From: Pseudisothecium myosuroides
Taxonomy: Eukaryota > Streptophyta > Bryopsida > Hypnales > Lembophyllaceae
Assembly: GCA_951799445.1 (NCBI GenBank)
Contig: OX637290.1
Span: forward strand, 5,272,501-5,336,500
Direction: 5' to 3'
DNA: 64,000 nt
The notes beneath the pieces are model-generated. The model searched no databases and had not been told where the DNA came from. It saw nothing but the letters and a program-made list of their open reading frames with translations. The first letter of the stretch is position 1. Each line of letters opens with the position of its first letter. The position numbers and the translations under genes are program-made. Shown here one piece after another: positions 24,780-36,989 of the stretch.

Positions 24780-25460
24780 CCATCATTAGCCAAAATTTTG
24801 ACAAATATCCCCAAATACAAATTGACTTCCTCCAACATTGGCCAACACTATAAAGAGTAGGCTCAAAATGAATGATGGCTCTCCATTAATTGGTCAAAAT
24901 TCTAAAGAATACCACAAAATGAATGATGGCTCTACATCATTGGTCAAAACTTTGACAGATATTTTCAAATGCAAGATGGCTTTTGTTAGCATAATTTGAT
25001 GTATCTAAACCTGTCAAAATAAGCATATCAACATAGTTCGAGGCACCTTTTTCTAACAATAATATTTTTGTAGTATTAGTAATTGAAAATAATGAATTTA
25101 AAAAAATAAAATAAAATTTTGAATGTAGCATGTAATTTCTATGAACATTCAAAGTGATAGATCCCTAGACCATTGAAACCATCATGTAGTTGGATTTGAA
25201 ACTAAAATTTGACAAAATCAACATTCAACTAATAGCAATTAAGTAAGGGGACAGTTTAATGATACTTTTCAGGGACTCTTCAATGGAAGTCTAGGGACAT
25301 TTCAAGGGAAATCTAGTATGCATGAATGGGAACAACATTCGCTTTGGGGTACTTCTACCCTCCAAACTTTGATAGATACCCCCAAATGGACGGTGACTTC
25401 CTCCAGCATTGGCTAAAACTTTAACTAATATCCAAAAGTGAACAATAGTCTCTCTAACAT
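24780..25460 (+). repeat. Degenerate tandem repeat of about 50-55 bp units
   Basis: Units near 24785, 24830, 24885, 24940, 25365 and 25415 share the pattern CATTGGTCAAAACTTTGACA followed by a (A/G)ATATCCCCAAATG block and a GGCTTCCTCCAA-type link. Between the two blocks of units lies unrelated AT-rich DNA. The units are strongly diverged, so the array is old. Confidence 0.5.
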
Positions 25461-25859
25461 TGAGCAAAGTGGATAATAAACAATATTTTTGCACTTCAAT
25501 TAACTTGTTAATTTAAAGAATAAAATAAATCATCTCCAACTCTGAATCACGTCTAAAGTACATTACTAAAAGGGACAAGGAATTTTGAACAAATCAAAAA
25601 AACAAAAGGGACTAGTATAATAAGATAGAGGTGTATTAAGTAAGAGGATTTTAATCAAAGAAATTTGTCCATTAAAAAATTAAAGGATACAAAAAAAATT
25701 GTTATTACTATAAATATTATTAATGAATATAAATAGTAAATTCAACCCTTTGCAATTGCACTTTCAAAGATAATTAAATTCATAACTAATTAACAAAATA
25801 AACTAGGAATGTACAATGGGGAGGTATTATAGGAGATAGTTTAGCACTTAAATATCAAT

Positions 25860-26437
25860 TGTTCATTGAACAAACAATTGAAAATCTAAGTAGGTTCCTA
25901 TGAAGTCAATTTTGGTAAGATATTCACGAATTTTTTTTACAAGCTCTAAACATATCCCCTTCTAGCGAGAATTTAATTTTTTCCAATTCGATGCCCAATT
26001 CAAAAGTTATGCAACTTTGAACTTATTTGGCAGTCTGGACAATTTGGACATCTTTAGGGCATCTTTTGCAAAATTGCTCATCAACTTTTGAAATTTGGCA
26101 TGTACATAACTAATAAAATATGGCATACGATTGTACTTAAAAAAAAATTAGTTCTCAAATCACATTTCAAGAGGAGTCAAACTTTGTTAGTTATATATGT
26201 TCATGTGGTTTTAAAAATATATATTTTCTCCTAACTTCAAGCCCTATTATCTTATAATTTGTGAAGTCAAAGTACTTGAATTTTTTTTCAAATATTCTAA
26301 TTGTTTGTTTCTAACTTTTCACCATTTGGATTTCAAATAAAAAAATTTCTTCATTGCACAAGATATCATTAAAAAAAATGACTAGATTATAGCCAATTCA
26401 TTTAAATTCCTTGCATTGCCAGGTGATTTAGAATAAG
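25860..26437 (+). repeat. Dispersed repeat R2, inverted partner of 19985-20480
   Basis: It is complementary to 19985-20480 over most of its length, including TAGGTTCCTATGAAGTCAAT, GCATCTTTTGCAAAATTGCT and the final TTGCATTGCCAGG-type segment. It abuts an R1 element whose left CTAA border lies at 26438-26441. Confidence 0.6.
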
Positions 26438-27370
26438 CTAACCCCTAAAGGACCAGCTTGCTATTTTTAGCAACATAATAATTTTGGGCAGGTACGTGTG
26501 ACTAGAAATTTGCACATTTTAGGCCGAGACTTTAATAGTAGTTGTGGACAAGGAATAACTTTCACGTGAACTAAATTTCATGACATTTGGAAATATGAGT
26601 CAAAAGTTATGGCCTAATATATTATTTTTTTTCATAATTTGGCAGTTTGGGCAGATAAAAAAAATCACTTTTTTCAAAAACAAAAATTTGAAATTGATTT
26701 TCTATATATACGTGGAAAGCTTTGAATCATTCCATTTCAATCAATGAGTCAAAAGTTATGAGGAGTTTTTGTTTGTGGGCAATTATAGAATTTCTATTCT
26801 AAAATAAACTTTGAAGTTCTTTATCTTATTCAATTTTCAATATTTTTGGGAAAAAATAAAATCATAGGATTTAAATTGTTTAAAATGAAATCATAGGATT
26901 CAAATTGTTTATTACAACATTATAACCATTGGAATTGGCATTTTTCAATTCTATAACTAAATTCTTAAAAATTTAGTATTTCGAATCATTCTCTACTTCT
27001 TTCTACTTATTATTATTTTTTTATATGTTGTACAATTGCAAATGATGTGAAAATTTTCAAGCATGTAGCCAACTTGACTTAAAGAATGAATCCAAAGAGT
27101 AACCACCATTTTGGACATTTTTTCATACAAATGTGACCTTGTGAAGCTGCTCATTTTTTCATAGGGCCCAAAAAAGGATTTTTCTCAATTCAAACGCTAA
27201 TATCTTGCAATCCACATGGTGAAAAATTCTGAAATTTTTTGCACATCTTTTCAAACCAGCGTACTATAAGATCCTACGGTTATATGTGTCCAAAAATGGG
27301 GACTTGTACTCAAAATGGCAGTTTTTGAGCGTTTTGGGGGAAAACATAGTCAAGGAACTTAAAGGGCTAA
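26438..27370 (-). mobile_element. Family R1 element with CTAA on both borders, about 930 bp
   Basis: The left border is CTAA then CCCCTAAAGGACC. The right border is GGAACTTAAAGGG then CTAA (27367-27370). Internal text matches the 35633-36556 copy throughout, for example GCTATTTTTAGCAACATA, CAAAAGTTATGGCCTAATAT, TACGTGGAAAGC and ACTATAAGATCCTACGGTTA. The 4-base border is CTAA on both sides instead of the usual TTAA, which fits duplication of a variant target. No open frame of significance. Confidence 0.75.
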
Positions 27371-27700
27371 ACTCTATATTTTTCTGAAATTTTGTACATG
27401 TGAACTTAACATCATATACTTATGAATGGTCAAAATCCTCAATTTCATGTAGAGCAAAAATTTTACTCCAAGAGGGCTCAAAGTTTGCGGACCCTATTTT
27501 GCAGGAATGGAAAAAAAAATTATTCTCACTTCAAACATTATAATCTTTCAATCCAAGCAGTCAAATGAACTGAAATTTTTTCCACACATTGCCTTACTTG
27601 TTTAATACACTTTTACACGGTTGGAATCCAAAAAAAAAAATGAGTTTTTGATTTTGGACAATGCATCAAAAATTGGCAGTTGGGGGACTTTTGCTCTTTC
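27371..27700 (-). mobile_element. Partial second R1 right end in tandem
   Basis: After the first R1 terminus the terminal third of the element repeats in diverged form: TTTTGCAGGAATGG, TCAAACATTATAATCTTTCA, the ACACTTTTACACGG block and a final AAAATTGGCAGTTGGGGGAC. It has no matching left end. Confidence 0.45.
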
Positions 27701-27719
27701 AAAACACCCTCCAGCCTTT

Positions 27720-29830
27720 ACGAGTTAATCATAGCAAAGTTGAATAATGTTTTAATTTGTTGAATCATTATGTTTGAACTTTTCCACATTTAAAATGTAA
27801 CTAACAAAAAAGCATACGTACAGTATACGGTACATAAAGAAAATGCTCAAAATATGTGATTTGAGATTCTGATTCTTATTGGAACAGAACGAGGAAGCTG
27901 AAACAGAGAGACTGTCTTTTTTATATTTGAGAAAATATGTTGATGAACTTCAATTTCACATATGGTAAAAGTGCAAATACCATAAGATATCTAATGTTCA
28001 ATGTACATCTAGAAAGAGGCATTATAACTCACGTACCCGTCAAGAAATGTCCCATTCATTTTGCGGGAGGATTATTTCCCGTAATCTCCTCTTGGCACAT
28101 GAAATCCACATAATTAGGGATTATAGATTTTTCATTCATCAATCTCATATTTCATCCATTTTTAGATGGGTGTATTTATGGCAGACAATCTCCTCATTGT
28201 TGGGAATTCTGAAAATAAACAAGCATTCCTTATCAAGCTTTGTCCTCCTCGTCAACTTGTATAAGGTAAAGGTACCTATTTCCGATATTTTAAGCATATT
28301 AACTTGTAGGACATGAGAAATTTGTTGAGAAATTGAGTCCAATGTATGCAAACACAAAGATGACCAAAAAAAAAATTAATATTTTATTCTCAAGAATGAA
28401 TATTTTATTCAATATAAATGTAGATTTTTCATTTGAACGCATCCTGATCTCATAGACTCACCTGTTACAATCCTCATGGGGGGTTGTCGGAAATAGACAC
28501 TTCTACCTTATTTTTAAAATTCCATGGGCCTCAGTGATTGCCCTATACAAAACTCAAGAGTTCCGACAAAAAATAGTATTTGTCGTAAAATGTGGAGGCA
28601 TTTCATTTTTAGAAATGTTGGAAATAAATTGCTGAACAGGTGGCAATGTTGAGACAATAACTTCCACCTATAAATGGACCGGAATCGAACGGCAGGGAAT
28701 CCTAATCCTGGAATCAGGAGTAGTTCGATGCACCAATTGTGGTTTTACACATTTGACTTTGGACGAATTACAAATGGGTACTAGAAAATCGATTTCAAAC
28801 TTTAGCCTGTATCCTGAATCCTGATTAACAATAATTGACCTAATAGACGACCAAGTTGAACCAAGTCTCCAAATTTAGTAAATCTAGAGTACATCAAATG
28901 CAATCTTCATTCCACTTGGGACACATGCATCAGACAATTACATGCACCGAACCATCGAATATCTCTAACAATGAAGGTGTCACGGCAGAGCCTTCCCACA
29001 AACTTCTTGTGGAAGAAATGGTCTACAGTAGTATCATAGTTCTACTGACATCCTTGACTATACAATAATTGGTCATCAGAGCTTATGAAAATGATCCAAT
29101 GAGCAAGCATACCCAATGAGCACAACAAACCCGAGTCAGACTCGATTTATTGAGGTGTTTCAATCTCCACATCTTCCATGTGCGAAGCAAGCCAGGCACG
29201 AATCATTGCAACAAGTTCAATTACAATTGAATCGACTGAAAAGCTCTGTTCCAGTACAGACCCATCACATGTAGGAACTTAAGATAATATCCACATCACC
29301 AACCTAATTCACAAAGAGTAAGTACTCAGGCAGCGGCTTAACCACGAGGCAAACCCCTCGCTACCAACGGCCGTCCTCGCTTGCTTCTACAACACCGACA
29401 GCACAACACAGACAGTTGATAATTCAATCCCCAATTCCTCCTTACCGCTACACATCAAATTCAGTGACGACATCTGGCGCAGTCTGTCTATCTATCTTTT
29501 CTATCTATCTAATGAACTAAAGACCAGGCCAGTTGATGGCACTGAAGGGATCAAACTACGGGACCAAGCACTTGTTCCACTCAGATTTTACTTTTTCTTG
29601 GACCGGTCTGATATCTCCTCGACGTGCACTAATCTCCTGTCCAACCCACCACGACTAAACAGTACCAATACAGCCATCCCCGTCGCTACCCCCACGCGAA
29701 GAATGGCCAACGAACGAACTTACACGCTATTCACAAAATCCTCATGATGACAACCCTTTCGAAACGCAGGCTTCGGAGGCGTCACCAGAAACGAACAAGC
29801 TCAGAAAGAGCAGCTGAATTCGAGAGATGA
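27720..29830. other. Spacer; right part probably 3' untranslated region of the DUF3511 gene
   Basis: The left part is AT-rich with no gene. From about 28800 GC content rises towards the minus-strand DUF3511 coding region, so 29000-29832 may include its 3' untranslated region. There is a short CTATCTATCTT microsatellite at about 29488-29512. Confidence 0.4.
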
Positions 29831-29832
29831 GC

Positions 29833-30078
29833 TCACCACACGCCATAGCGCACCGCGATGTACTTGGCTTTCAGCCAGCGGAAGCTGTTCCGCACAGTCT
29901 GCTTGGCCTTCCCCTCCATGGACACTAGCTTATACTTGGCCACGCGCTTCCTCCGTTTCGTCTCCGGATCCGAGAACCACGAACTCGTGGAGCGCGACAC
30001 CGCCTTCGTTCTAGAAGTGGAGTAGTTGGCCACGTTCTTGGCGTGGAACTGGTCGGCAGGGCCACGGTCAATCCCCAT
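29833..30078 (-). CDS. DUF3511-domain small protein
   Basis: A minus-strand frame from ATG at 30078 to TGA at 29833-29835 encodes 81 residues beginning MGIDRGPADQFHAKNVANYS. The C-terminal 45 residues (KRRKRVAKYKLVSMEGKAKQ, then VRNSFRWLKAKYIAVRYGVW) match the plant-specific DUF3511 pattern: a basic KRRKRVA-x-YK start, an EGK motif, then FRWLK and a final YG-x-W. Function is unknown; the basic, helical C-terminus is typical. The frame stays open upstream to an ATG at 30159, but that part holds a donor-like GAG/GTGAGAATC and a T-rich tract, so it probably spans a leader intron. I therefore chose 30078. The N-terminus is less certain than the domain. No neighbouring partner. Confidence 0.75.
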   Translation of the reverse strand: MGIDRGPADQFHAKNVANYSTSRTKAVSRSTSSWFSDPETKRRKRVAKYKLVSMEGKAKQTVRNSFRWLKAKYIAVRYGVW

Positions 30079-30400
30079 CGCCCCCCACCCACAAAAAAAA
30101 ACCCAAGCAAGAAGCCCCGAGATTCTCACCTCACATCCCGAATGGACAGACCTGGCCACGAGAGAGCCAGCAATCGCGTGCGGAGCTGCAAGACATTTAG
30201 GGCTGAGAGAGACAGCAGCAGAATATGAAGAAGTTTAGGAATAGAAAATGAGAAACGCAAAAGAGTGAGCTTTAGATTCTAGAAGGCAAGTCAGCAAGTG
30301 CCGAGGAAGGAAGGGCGACGATAGCGCAGGAGAGGAGAGACCGGGCCGGGTGGAGACGACCCGACCCGACCCGGCCCGGCCGTGAGGAAAATGGGGGTGC
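30079..30400 (-). promoter_or_regulatory. GC-rich 5' region of the DUF3511 gene
   Basis: GC content peaks at 30335-30415, with overlapping GACCCGACCCGACCCGGCC and a GCGGCCGC site. A likely transcript donor (GTGAGAATC) lies near 30130. The sharp return to AT-rich DNA at about 30480 marks the end of the gene-associated region. Individual factor sites were not assigned. Confidence 0.4.
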
Positions 30401-30761
30401 AGAAGCGGCCGCGGCGTGCCTTGTTCAGTTCTGCCCTTCGTGCACCTTCCTTCTCATGTTCCTAAAAGATTTCCTCTTATTAAGCCTTTCCGTGCAATTA
30501 CTGTGGGCCACACCACTTGGAATCATGTTCACAAGCACACTGATTTGTCCAGTAATGGTATTTAGTGTTACCTACACTAATTGATACAAATAACTTTTAA
30601 GCTTTTGCTCTTTACAAGTACTTTAACCAACTATGTTTTTAGAGATCTTTTTCTTTGAATGTAAACTTGCCAATCACCGCACATGCAAAATTCAATAACT
30701 TCTCCACAATAAAACAGAGACTTGAATGCTCTGAAATTTGGTATGATTATTGAATGTCATA

Positions 30762-30997
30762 CAATAGAACCTCTCTTAGTGCATACTCTGTTAGTGCATA
30801 ATATGCACTAAAAGAGATTGTACTTTGAAGCCTTTATTGCTCAACAGTGCTTGGAGGCCTTCTAGTTAGAAGCCATGTGGTTGGAGGCCCTGTAGTTAGA
30901 AGCCACGTTAGGTAGTGAACAGTACTGAACCTCTCCATATGCATAAACCTCTCTTAGTGCATAGTCCCAACACTATGCACTAAGAGAGGTTCTACTG
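30762..30997. mobile_element. pogo/Emigrant-type MITE, 236 bp
   Basis: The inverted ends are CAATAGAACCTCTCTTAGTG at the left and its complement ending GAGAGGTTCTACTG at the right. A TA target duplication is intact at 30760-30761 and 30998-30999. Extra inner copies of the CCTCTCTTAGTGCATA block give the right end its own hairpin at about 30950-30991. It is longer than the 2199-2382 member but has the same terminal design. Confidence 0.85.
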
Positions 30998-31490
30998 TAT
31001 TAAGATTCACCTTCAAAAAACAAAATGCAAAAAGGTTTGTTCCTACAAATTTTATTGCAATTTAAAAGCGACGAGGTTGAAATCTAATTTAAATTTTCTT
31101 ACAGCCATTTATCGCACAGTGTGTGGTCACTGTGCAAACTCTGATTCCATCGTGTTCCTAATCATGCAAATTCTAATCATCTTGTTGCGCGGTCATTGGG
31201 ATATTGGATGTCTAGTTATTAGCTCCTTCCAGTAAATGGCAGGTCTATTGTATACTAAAATGGTTTATTTTGTGTAGGTGAATAATTGGTTGGTGTGAAA
31301 ATTAGTTTGAGTAATCTAAGAATGTCACCTCTGCATACGCCACCACTCTAAGCAATGTTGAATAATATGTCCTTGTGATAAATAGTTTAGAAGATACTAA
31401 ATAACCATTTTGGTGTAGTATTGATATCTGTACTTCTAATAAGTATTCATCAAGACTCAAAAGTAATATTTTATAGCATTTTAACCCCTA

Positions 31491-32079
31491 AAGTCTTAAG
31501 ATCATTTTTTTTGTCAAAAAACACTCAAACCTACCACTTGCAATGCAAAAAAACAAAAAATTTAAACATTTGTTTTTTGGGGGATATCCAACCATAATAT
31601 CTTGCACTAAACTAGTATAAGAATTTGTAAGAGAACTTTCATAAACTTTGACAATATCGATCACTAGATATAAGTGTTTAAAGCAAAGATAAGAAGTTCT
31701 CTTGTTCCTAAATTGAGTTAGATTATAAGGCTTTGAATCCTCTTAACTACAAATTGTGAATTAAATTTTTTTTATGTTGGAGAATTGAGTTGAGGGTTTG
31801 AGAACCCCTCGTTTGATTTTTATTCTTTAAAAAATTCTTAAATCAAAACTTGTACAAGATAGAAGGATAAACTAAATTGTTGATAGCTCCAAGATGGAAT
31901 TCAAACACACTAATTCCAATGGTAAGATTGCTCTAAAAAACAAACTAAATCATGTGCAACTTTTTCCGAAAAAATTGTTAAAATTGAATTAAAAATAGAT
32001 TCAATACATTCATTTTTCAAGAATTTGTTAAGATTGCCAGCAAAATAAGAAGCTTCATAACTTTCACCAACGGTACTAG
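31491..32079 (+). mobile_element. Family R1 element, right part lost or interrupted
   Basis: The left border is TTAA (31491-31494) then CCCCTAAAGTCTTAAG. Inside are the R1 blocks AAAAAACACTCAAACC, GAGAATTGAGTTGAGGGTTT, ACTTGTACAAGATAGAAGG and ACACTAATTCCAATGG. R1 sequence stops near 32076, where a small inverted-repeat element begins. The R1 right end is not found beyond it. Confidence 0.7.
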
Positions 32080-32304
32080 TATGTGAGCCCAAGAATGTGA
32101 GCTTGTGAGCATTGAGCCTACAATATAAGTACCTATAATATAGATACCACACACTATAGAAGGTATATGTATCATAAACACCTATAATATGGATATTTGT
32201 AACGTATATACCCTATAATCATAGACGGTTTCTATAGTATATAGACCTAAAACATAGGTGTGTAGTATTCTAGGCTCATCGGCTCACATTCCTATGCTCA
32301 CATA
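32080..32304. mobile_element. Small inverted-repeat element inserted in R1, about 225 bp
   Basis: The left end is TATGTGAGCCCAAGAATGTG. The right end is the imperfect complement, CACATTCCTATGCTCACATA. The interior is rich in TATAATA and ACCTATAAT repeats. TAG lies close to both borders (32077-32079 and 32306-32308), a possible 3-base target duplication. No coding capacity. Confidence 0.55.
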
Positions 32305-32309
32305 ATAGC

Positions 32310-34610
32310 AACCCTCATCCTATATTAAGAGAAGTGCTTATAATATAGAAAACATTTCACTCAAACAAAACCATTAGAGCATTTATAACAAAGTCACTAG
32401 AATACATTTAACTATATCTATATTCCCAAAAAAGCCAATATATAATGTTTTGTTGAATTGGGAGAGTCCATATACAACACCTCAAAAGTCCCATGCTCCT
32501 ATTAAAAATGAAAAGTTCTTAAACCAACTATGTAGACTTCATTATAATCCAGTTGTTAAGTATTTTGGGAAAAAAATTTGTGAAAAGATGTGACCATTTG
32601 TGGCCTAAAGCATTTGTAATGCTAACATTTTCTAAAAACATCTTTGTGACCAGTTCATTGAGACACTAAACCATGCATCCATCCAAGAAATAAAAAATAT
32701 TTAAAATTATATCAAGTTTTTAGTGAGCATTTTTTGTTGCCCACTCTCACCTATTTGGAGCTTACTGTGGCATAAATGCAACTAAAATTGTTTGAATAGA
32801 CATTTGAATATTTTTTTATATTGTCGATTAATCAAATTTTTGTTAAATCTTCTTCGTAGTCAAAAGGAGATTCTATGTTTACTAAGTGTGCACTGTATCA
32901 CCTCAATGCACCTCACAATAAAGACACTAATGCATACTAATTTTGAAATTTGCAAGGTGCACTAACGTGATAGTTTGTAATATTTTAGATATAGTCCATA
33001 GAATGTATTCTACATTGTTTTTATGATATTTCAAATCGTATGATTGCTATCCAACTTTCATGTATTTTCATCCAAGCATTACCTGAGTTTTATTCAAATG
33101 GTCTCACTAATTAGACTACATCCAATTTTCAATATTTGTACATTCATTTTATATGGACAATTCCATTGTACTTGTAAAAGCTTGCAATTTATAAAATTAT
33201 TTGTCATTAATTTGAAAATTTTCTATAAAGTGCCCAAAAAATTAGAGATAATATTTTGTTCTCTAGATACTTTACAGGTAAAAAACACTCTTATTGTCTC
33301 CAATGTTAAAAGCAATTTTTTTTTTGAAAAAAGATTGTCAATTTTCTTCATCACATTTTAAAAAATTAATTATAGGATTTTTTAAAGTATATATAGGCAT
33401 GTGATGGAATTTGATATATATAAGTCATGCTTTTAAAATTATATAATAAATACAAATCATCAATATTCATGATATAGATAAATATCAAGGGGACCTTTGA
33501 TAAGTCTACTATTAATACAATGTCATTGATCAATCACTGATCTATTTTTGTGAAAAGATGCTATGAACCCAAAGGGATAGTTAAATTAATCACTTGCTCT
33601 ATCATTTAGCCAATGATAAGATATTTATGCCTATCCTAGCCATGCATCCTATGTCTATAGTTTGAATGGAGTTTTAACCATCATTTCTAAATTTAATATT
33701 CAAATTGAAATTTATGATGTATGCCTTTTAATGATAGTGTCATTTTCATTTCATATATTTCAAGCATAGTAAAAACTCTGAAATATTAGATGAAAAAGCA
33801 AAGATTTATCAAAGATTTACAAACAAAAGTTGATAGTTAATTGTCAAAATTATTAAATGTAGGTGGTTGTAGGAATATTATTATCATTTCTAAATGGGCT
33901 AAAAAATTTAATTTAACAATATAGTATTCATGTTTATGTATAACTAGTAAAAATGACATGAGTTTTATTAAGCTTAGCCACATTTATAAACATTAATCAT
34001 AAGTGTTGAAAAAAAACTTAAAGGAATTATCCTTCATTTTTCATATTCAACTAGTTTTTATGAATGGCTACTTTGTCATTGCCTTTGTTTATTCTATATA
34101 ATTAAATTATTTTTTTAAATTGATCTTTTTTATTATGCAAAATCCTTCAAACCATTCTCCAAGACTAAAGTCAGATAGAGTCTTGTACTTGATTATACTT
34201 GTCATAAAATCTTGACCTATCTTCTAAATATGATAATTAGTGAGTTCCACTAACTATTTTTTAGGTACATGTAGAAATTGCGATTGGATTCCCTTAAAGT
34301 TGAAGTTTGAATGAATTTATACTTTAAAGGACAAATGTAACTTACAAGCTCTCATTAAAAATGCTCGATATTGAAAATAACTACACCTAATTGTGACCCC
34401 TTTTAATCCCTAAAGTTCTTTCATATTTAGAGGCCCAAAATTGTTTTAAACAACTTGTTTCCAAACCAAGGCTAAAATCTTCCTCTATATGTATTATTAA
34501 ACAAATTTAATTATAGAATGTTTTGGTTAATTCGTTCAAGTATATGGTTCCAAAATTTTATAGTGAATGTCATCACCAATTGCAAGTTCAATGTGTCTAC
34601 ACTTCAAAAT
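32310..34610. other. AT-rich gene-free stretch
   Basis: No exon-like frame, RNA gene or repeat terminus could be supported. Open frames such as plus 33044-33361 are Phe/Ile/Leu/Asn-rich, as expected from AT-rich DNA. Confidence 0.5.
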
Positions 34611-34619
34611 GTTTTTTTT

Positions 34620-35317
34620 TCTAGCCTTTCTAAAAGTTTTGTCTTTCAACATTATTTGAAAAAAAACCTCAATATGTCTATAACTTGTGCACTTTAGTCA
34701 ACATTTTGCAAAATGGATTGAGAATATATTGTAAAGAATTTAACAAAAAAAAATTAATATTCATCTTGTAAAACTTATTAAGTGGAAGATGGTACAAAAT
34801 AAAATAAAAAACTAAAATGCTAATAACTTTTATAAAAATACCGAGAAGTGTTAATGACAATGGTGAAGGTGTTTTAGTCTACTATCAATATCCTTTACTT
34901 TTATTTTATTTGAAAAATTTCAAAATTGAGTGCAAAAGACTATTTTCTATGATTTTTCTATCTTCATTGTCTCCAAAATAGAACTCCTCATAATTTTTAC
35001 CTTAATATTTGGAATTGAATGTTTTAAATATTTTGAAGAGGTATCAAACTATACAATCCAACATAATTTTTTAATTTTTTTTCAGAATATTTTTTTTTGG
35101 TCCAATTTGATATTGAAATTAAAAAAATTCTTCTTACTTTTGCAATGTTCATCAAAATGACATGAATCAAAGCTTCACATGTAGATTAGGATGATTAGTA
35201 TTTGTTTAAAAAAATTTATGGAAAAATTCCAAATTATGAAGTCAATAGAGTCCACCCAAGTTTGCCCAAGTCCTCCAATTTACTCCAAAGTAGGTTCCCT
35301 GGTCCTTTAGGAATTAG
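34620..35317 (+). mobile_element. Family R1 fragment, right half
   Basis: R1 blocks present include TTATTAAGTGGAAGATGGTA, AAATGCTAATAACTTTTAT and ATGAATCAAAGCTTCACATG. The right end reads CCCTGGTCCTTTAGGAA then TTAG (35314-35317), a degenerate form of the TTAA border. The left terminus is absent. Confidence 0.5.
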
Positions 35318-35632
35318 AAACTAACCCATGCAAATCCTTGCTTAAAGTGTATTATTTCTATTTATGAGAGTCTAAGATTGCTTTTGAATACACCTATCTA
35401 TGTATTTTGAAATTCACAAATTATTCATACTATATATGCCAAAAAATCCAACTTAAAATGTAATTTAAAATAATCTTTTTACTTCCAACAAGATTTTAAA
35501 AATTAGGCGATTTAATAATAGGAACAAAGCAATTACACGTGTAGTTATTGTTTACATTTTTAATATTTTTTAACAATAATTTTTTCAAATATTGTATGAA
35601 ATTGGTTTGGAAGATTCATGAAGTTGTTAGAT

Positions 35633-36556
35633 TTAATTCCTAAAGGACCAGCCTGTTATTTTTAGCAACATAGCAATTTTGGACAGGTACGTGCAACTAA
35701 AGATTTTCACATTTTAAGCTGAAATTTTAATAGAAGGTGGGGACAAGGAAAATCTTTTAAGTGCACTAAACTTCATGACATTTCGAAATAGGAGTCAAAA
35801 GTTATGGCCTAATATGTTACTTTTTTCACCGGGCGGGCAGTCCGGGCAGATCTAAAAAATCACTTTTTTCAAAAATAAAAATTTGAAATTGGTTTTCTAG
35901 AGTTATTTATACGTGGAAGGCTTTAAATCAACCAATGAGTAAAAAGTTATGAGGTTTTTTAGTTTGCGGGTAGTTACAGATTCTCTACTCTGAAATAAAC
36001 TTTAAAGTTGTTTATTTAACTCAATTTTTAATATTTTTTGAAAAAAAAAAATCATAGGATTTAGATTTTTTATTACAACATTACAACCATTGGGATTAAC
36101 ATTTTTCAATTCCATAATTAAATTCTTAACAATTTAGTACTTTAGATCATTTTCTACTTCTTTCTACTTACTATTTTTTTTTGTATATGATGTACAATTC
36201 CAAATGATTTGAAAAATTTTAAGCATGTAGCCAACTTGTTTAGGAAAAATAATTCAAAGAAGCACCACCATTTTGGACATTTTTTCATACAAATGTGACC
36301 TTGTGAAGTGCAGCTGCCCTGTTTTTTGCAGGAACAAAAAAAGTATTTTTGCCAATTCAAATGCTAATATCTTCCAATCCGCATGGTGGAAAATTCTGAA
36401 TTTTTTTTCCACATCTTCTAAAACTAGTTTACTATAAGATCCTACGGTTACATGTATCAAAAAAGTTTTTTTTGCAAAAATTTGGTACTTGTACGAAAAA
36501 TGGCAGTTTTTTGAGTGTTTTCGATGAAAACATAGTCATGGAACTTTAGGGGTTAA
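35633..36556 (-). mobile_element. Family R1 element with TTAA on both borders, 924 bp
   Basis: The left border is TTAA (35633-35636) then TTCCTAAAGGACC. The right border is GGAACTTTAGGGG then TTAA (36553-36556). Read from the right, the element begins CCCCTAAAGTTCC, the same end as the plus-oriented copies. It is near-collinear with 26438-27370. No coding frame of note. The pattern of TTAA borders with C-rich inverted ends defines this family in the window. Confidence 0.8.
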
Positions 36557-36756
36557 AGGTTCACTATCATGAAACTGAGGTGTACCACATGTCGAGTCCG
36601 TTTAGAAGAATCATGAAATAATTTAGAAGGTTCTTGACATAGGTAGAACACTTTGAAAGTAACATTGGTTAGAAGGTTCATAAACTAGCTTGGACCTTCA
36701 TGAAATTGAGATTGCACTTCCATGAAGTCATCTTACTAAAGGAATATGAATCTTAT

Positions 36757-36986
36757 TTAACCCTCAAAGGACGAAGGGGTGACCCTCGAAATCATCCTTT
36801 TGCATTACCGTGTGAATAATTGGCTTAAAAAATTTCAAAAGCGCTCATTGGAAGTCAAGCTGCTATAGAAGATCTTTCCTATTGACAACAAATTCCGAGG
36901 ATGAATAGTTGCATTTCTGTCCTACACAATTTGATTCCCTCTCATCCATCCGCCATAGAATGGCTGCGTCGACGTTTAGGGGTTAA
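36757..36986 (-). mobile_element. 230 bp MITE flanked by TTAA
   Basis: The left border is TTAA then CCCTCAAAGGACGAAGG. The right border is CGTCGACGTTTAGGGG then TTAA (36983-36986). Its interior is homologous in opposite orientation to the 58110-58338 element: CATCCTTTTGCATTACCGTG, CATTGGAAGTCAAGC and GGATGAATAGTTGCATTTCT all match. No coding capacity. Confidence 0.8.
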
Positions 36987-36989
36987 ACA

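Noticed and set aside
28675..28740. Short tRNA-like T-loop text (GAATCGAACGGC) and small hairpins
   Set aside because: No cloverleaf with acceptor stem or anticodon arm could be formed around it.
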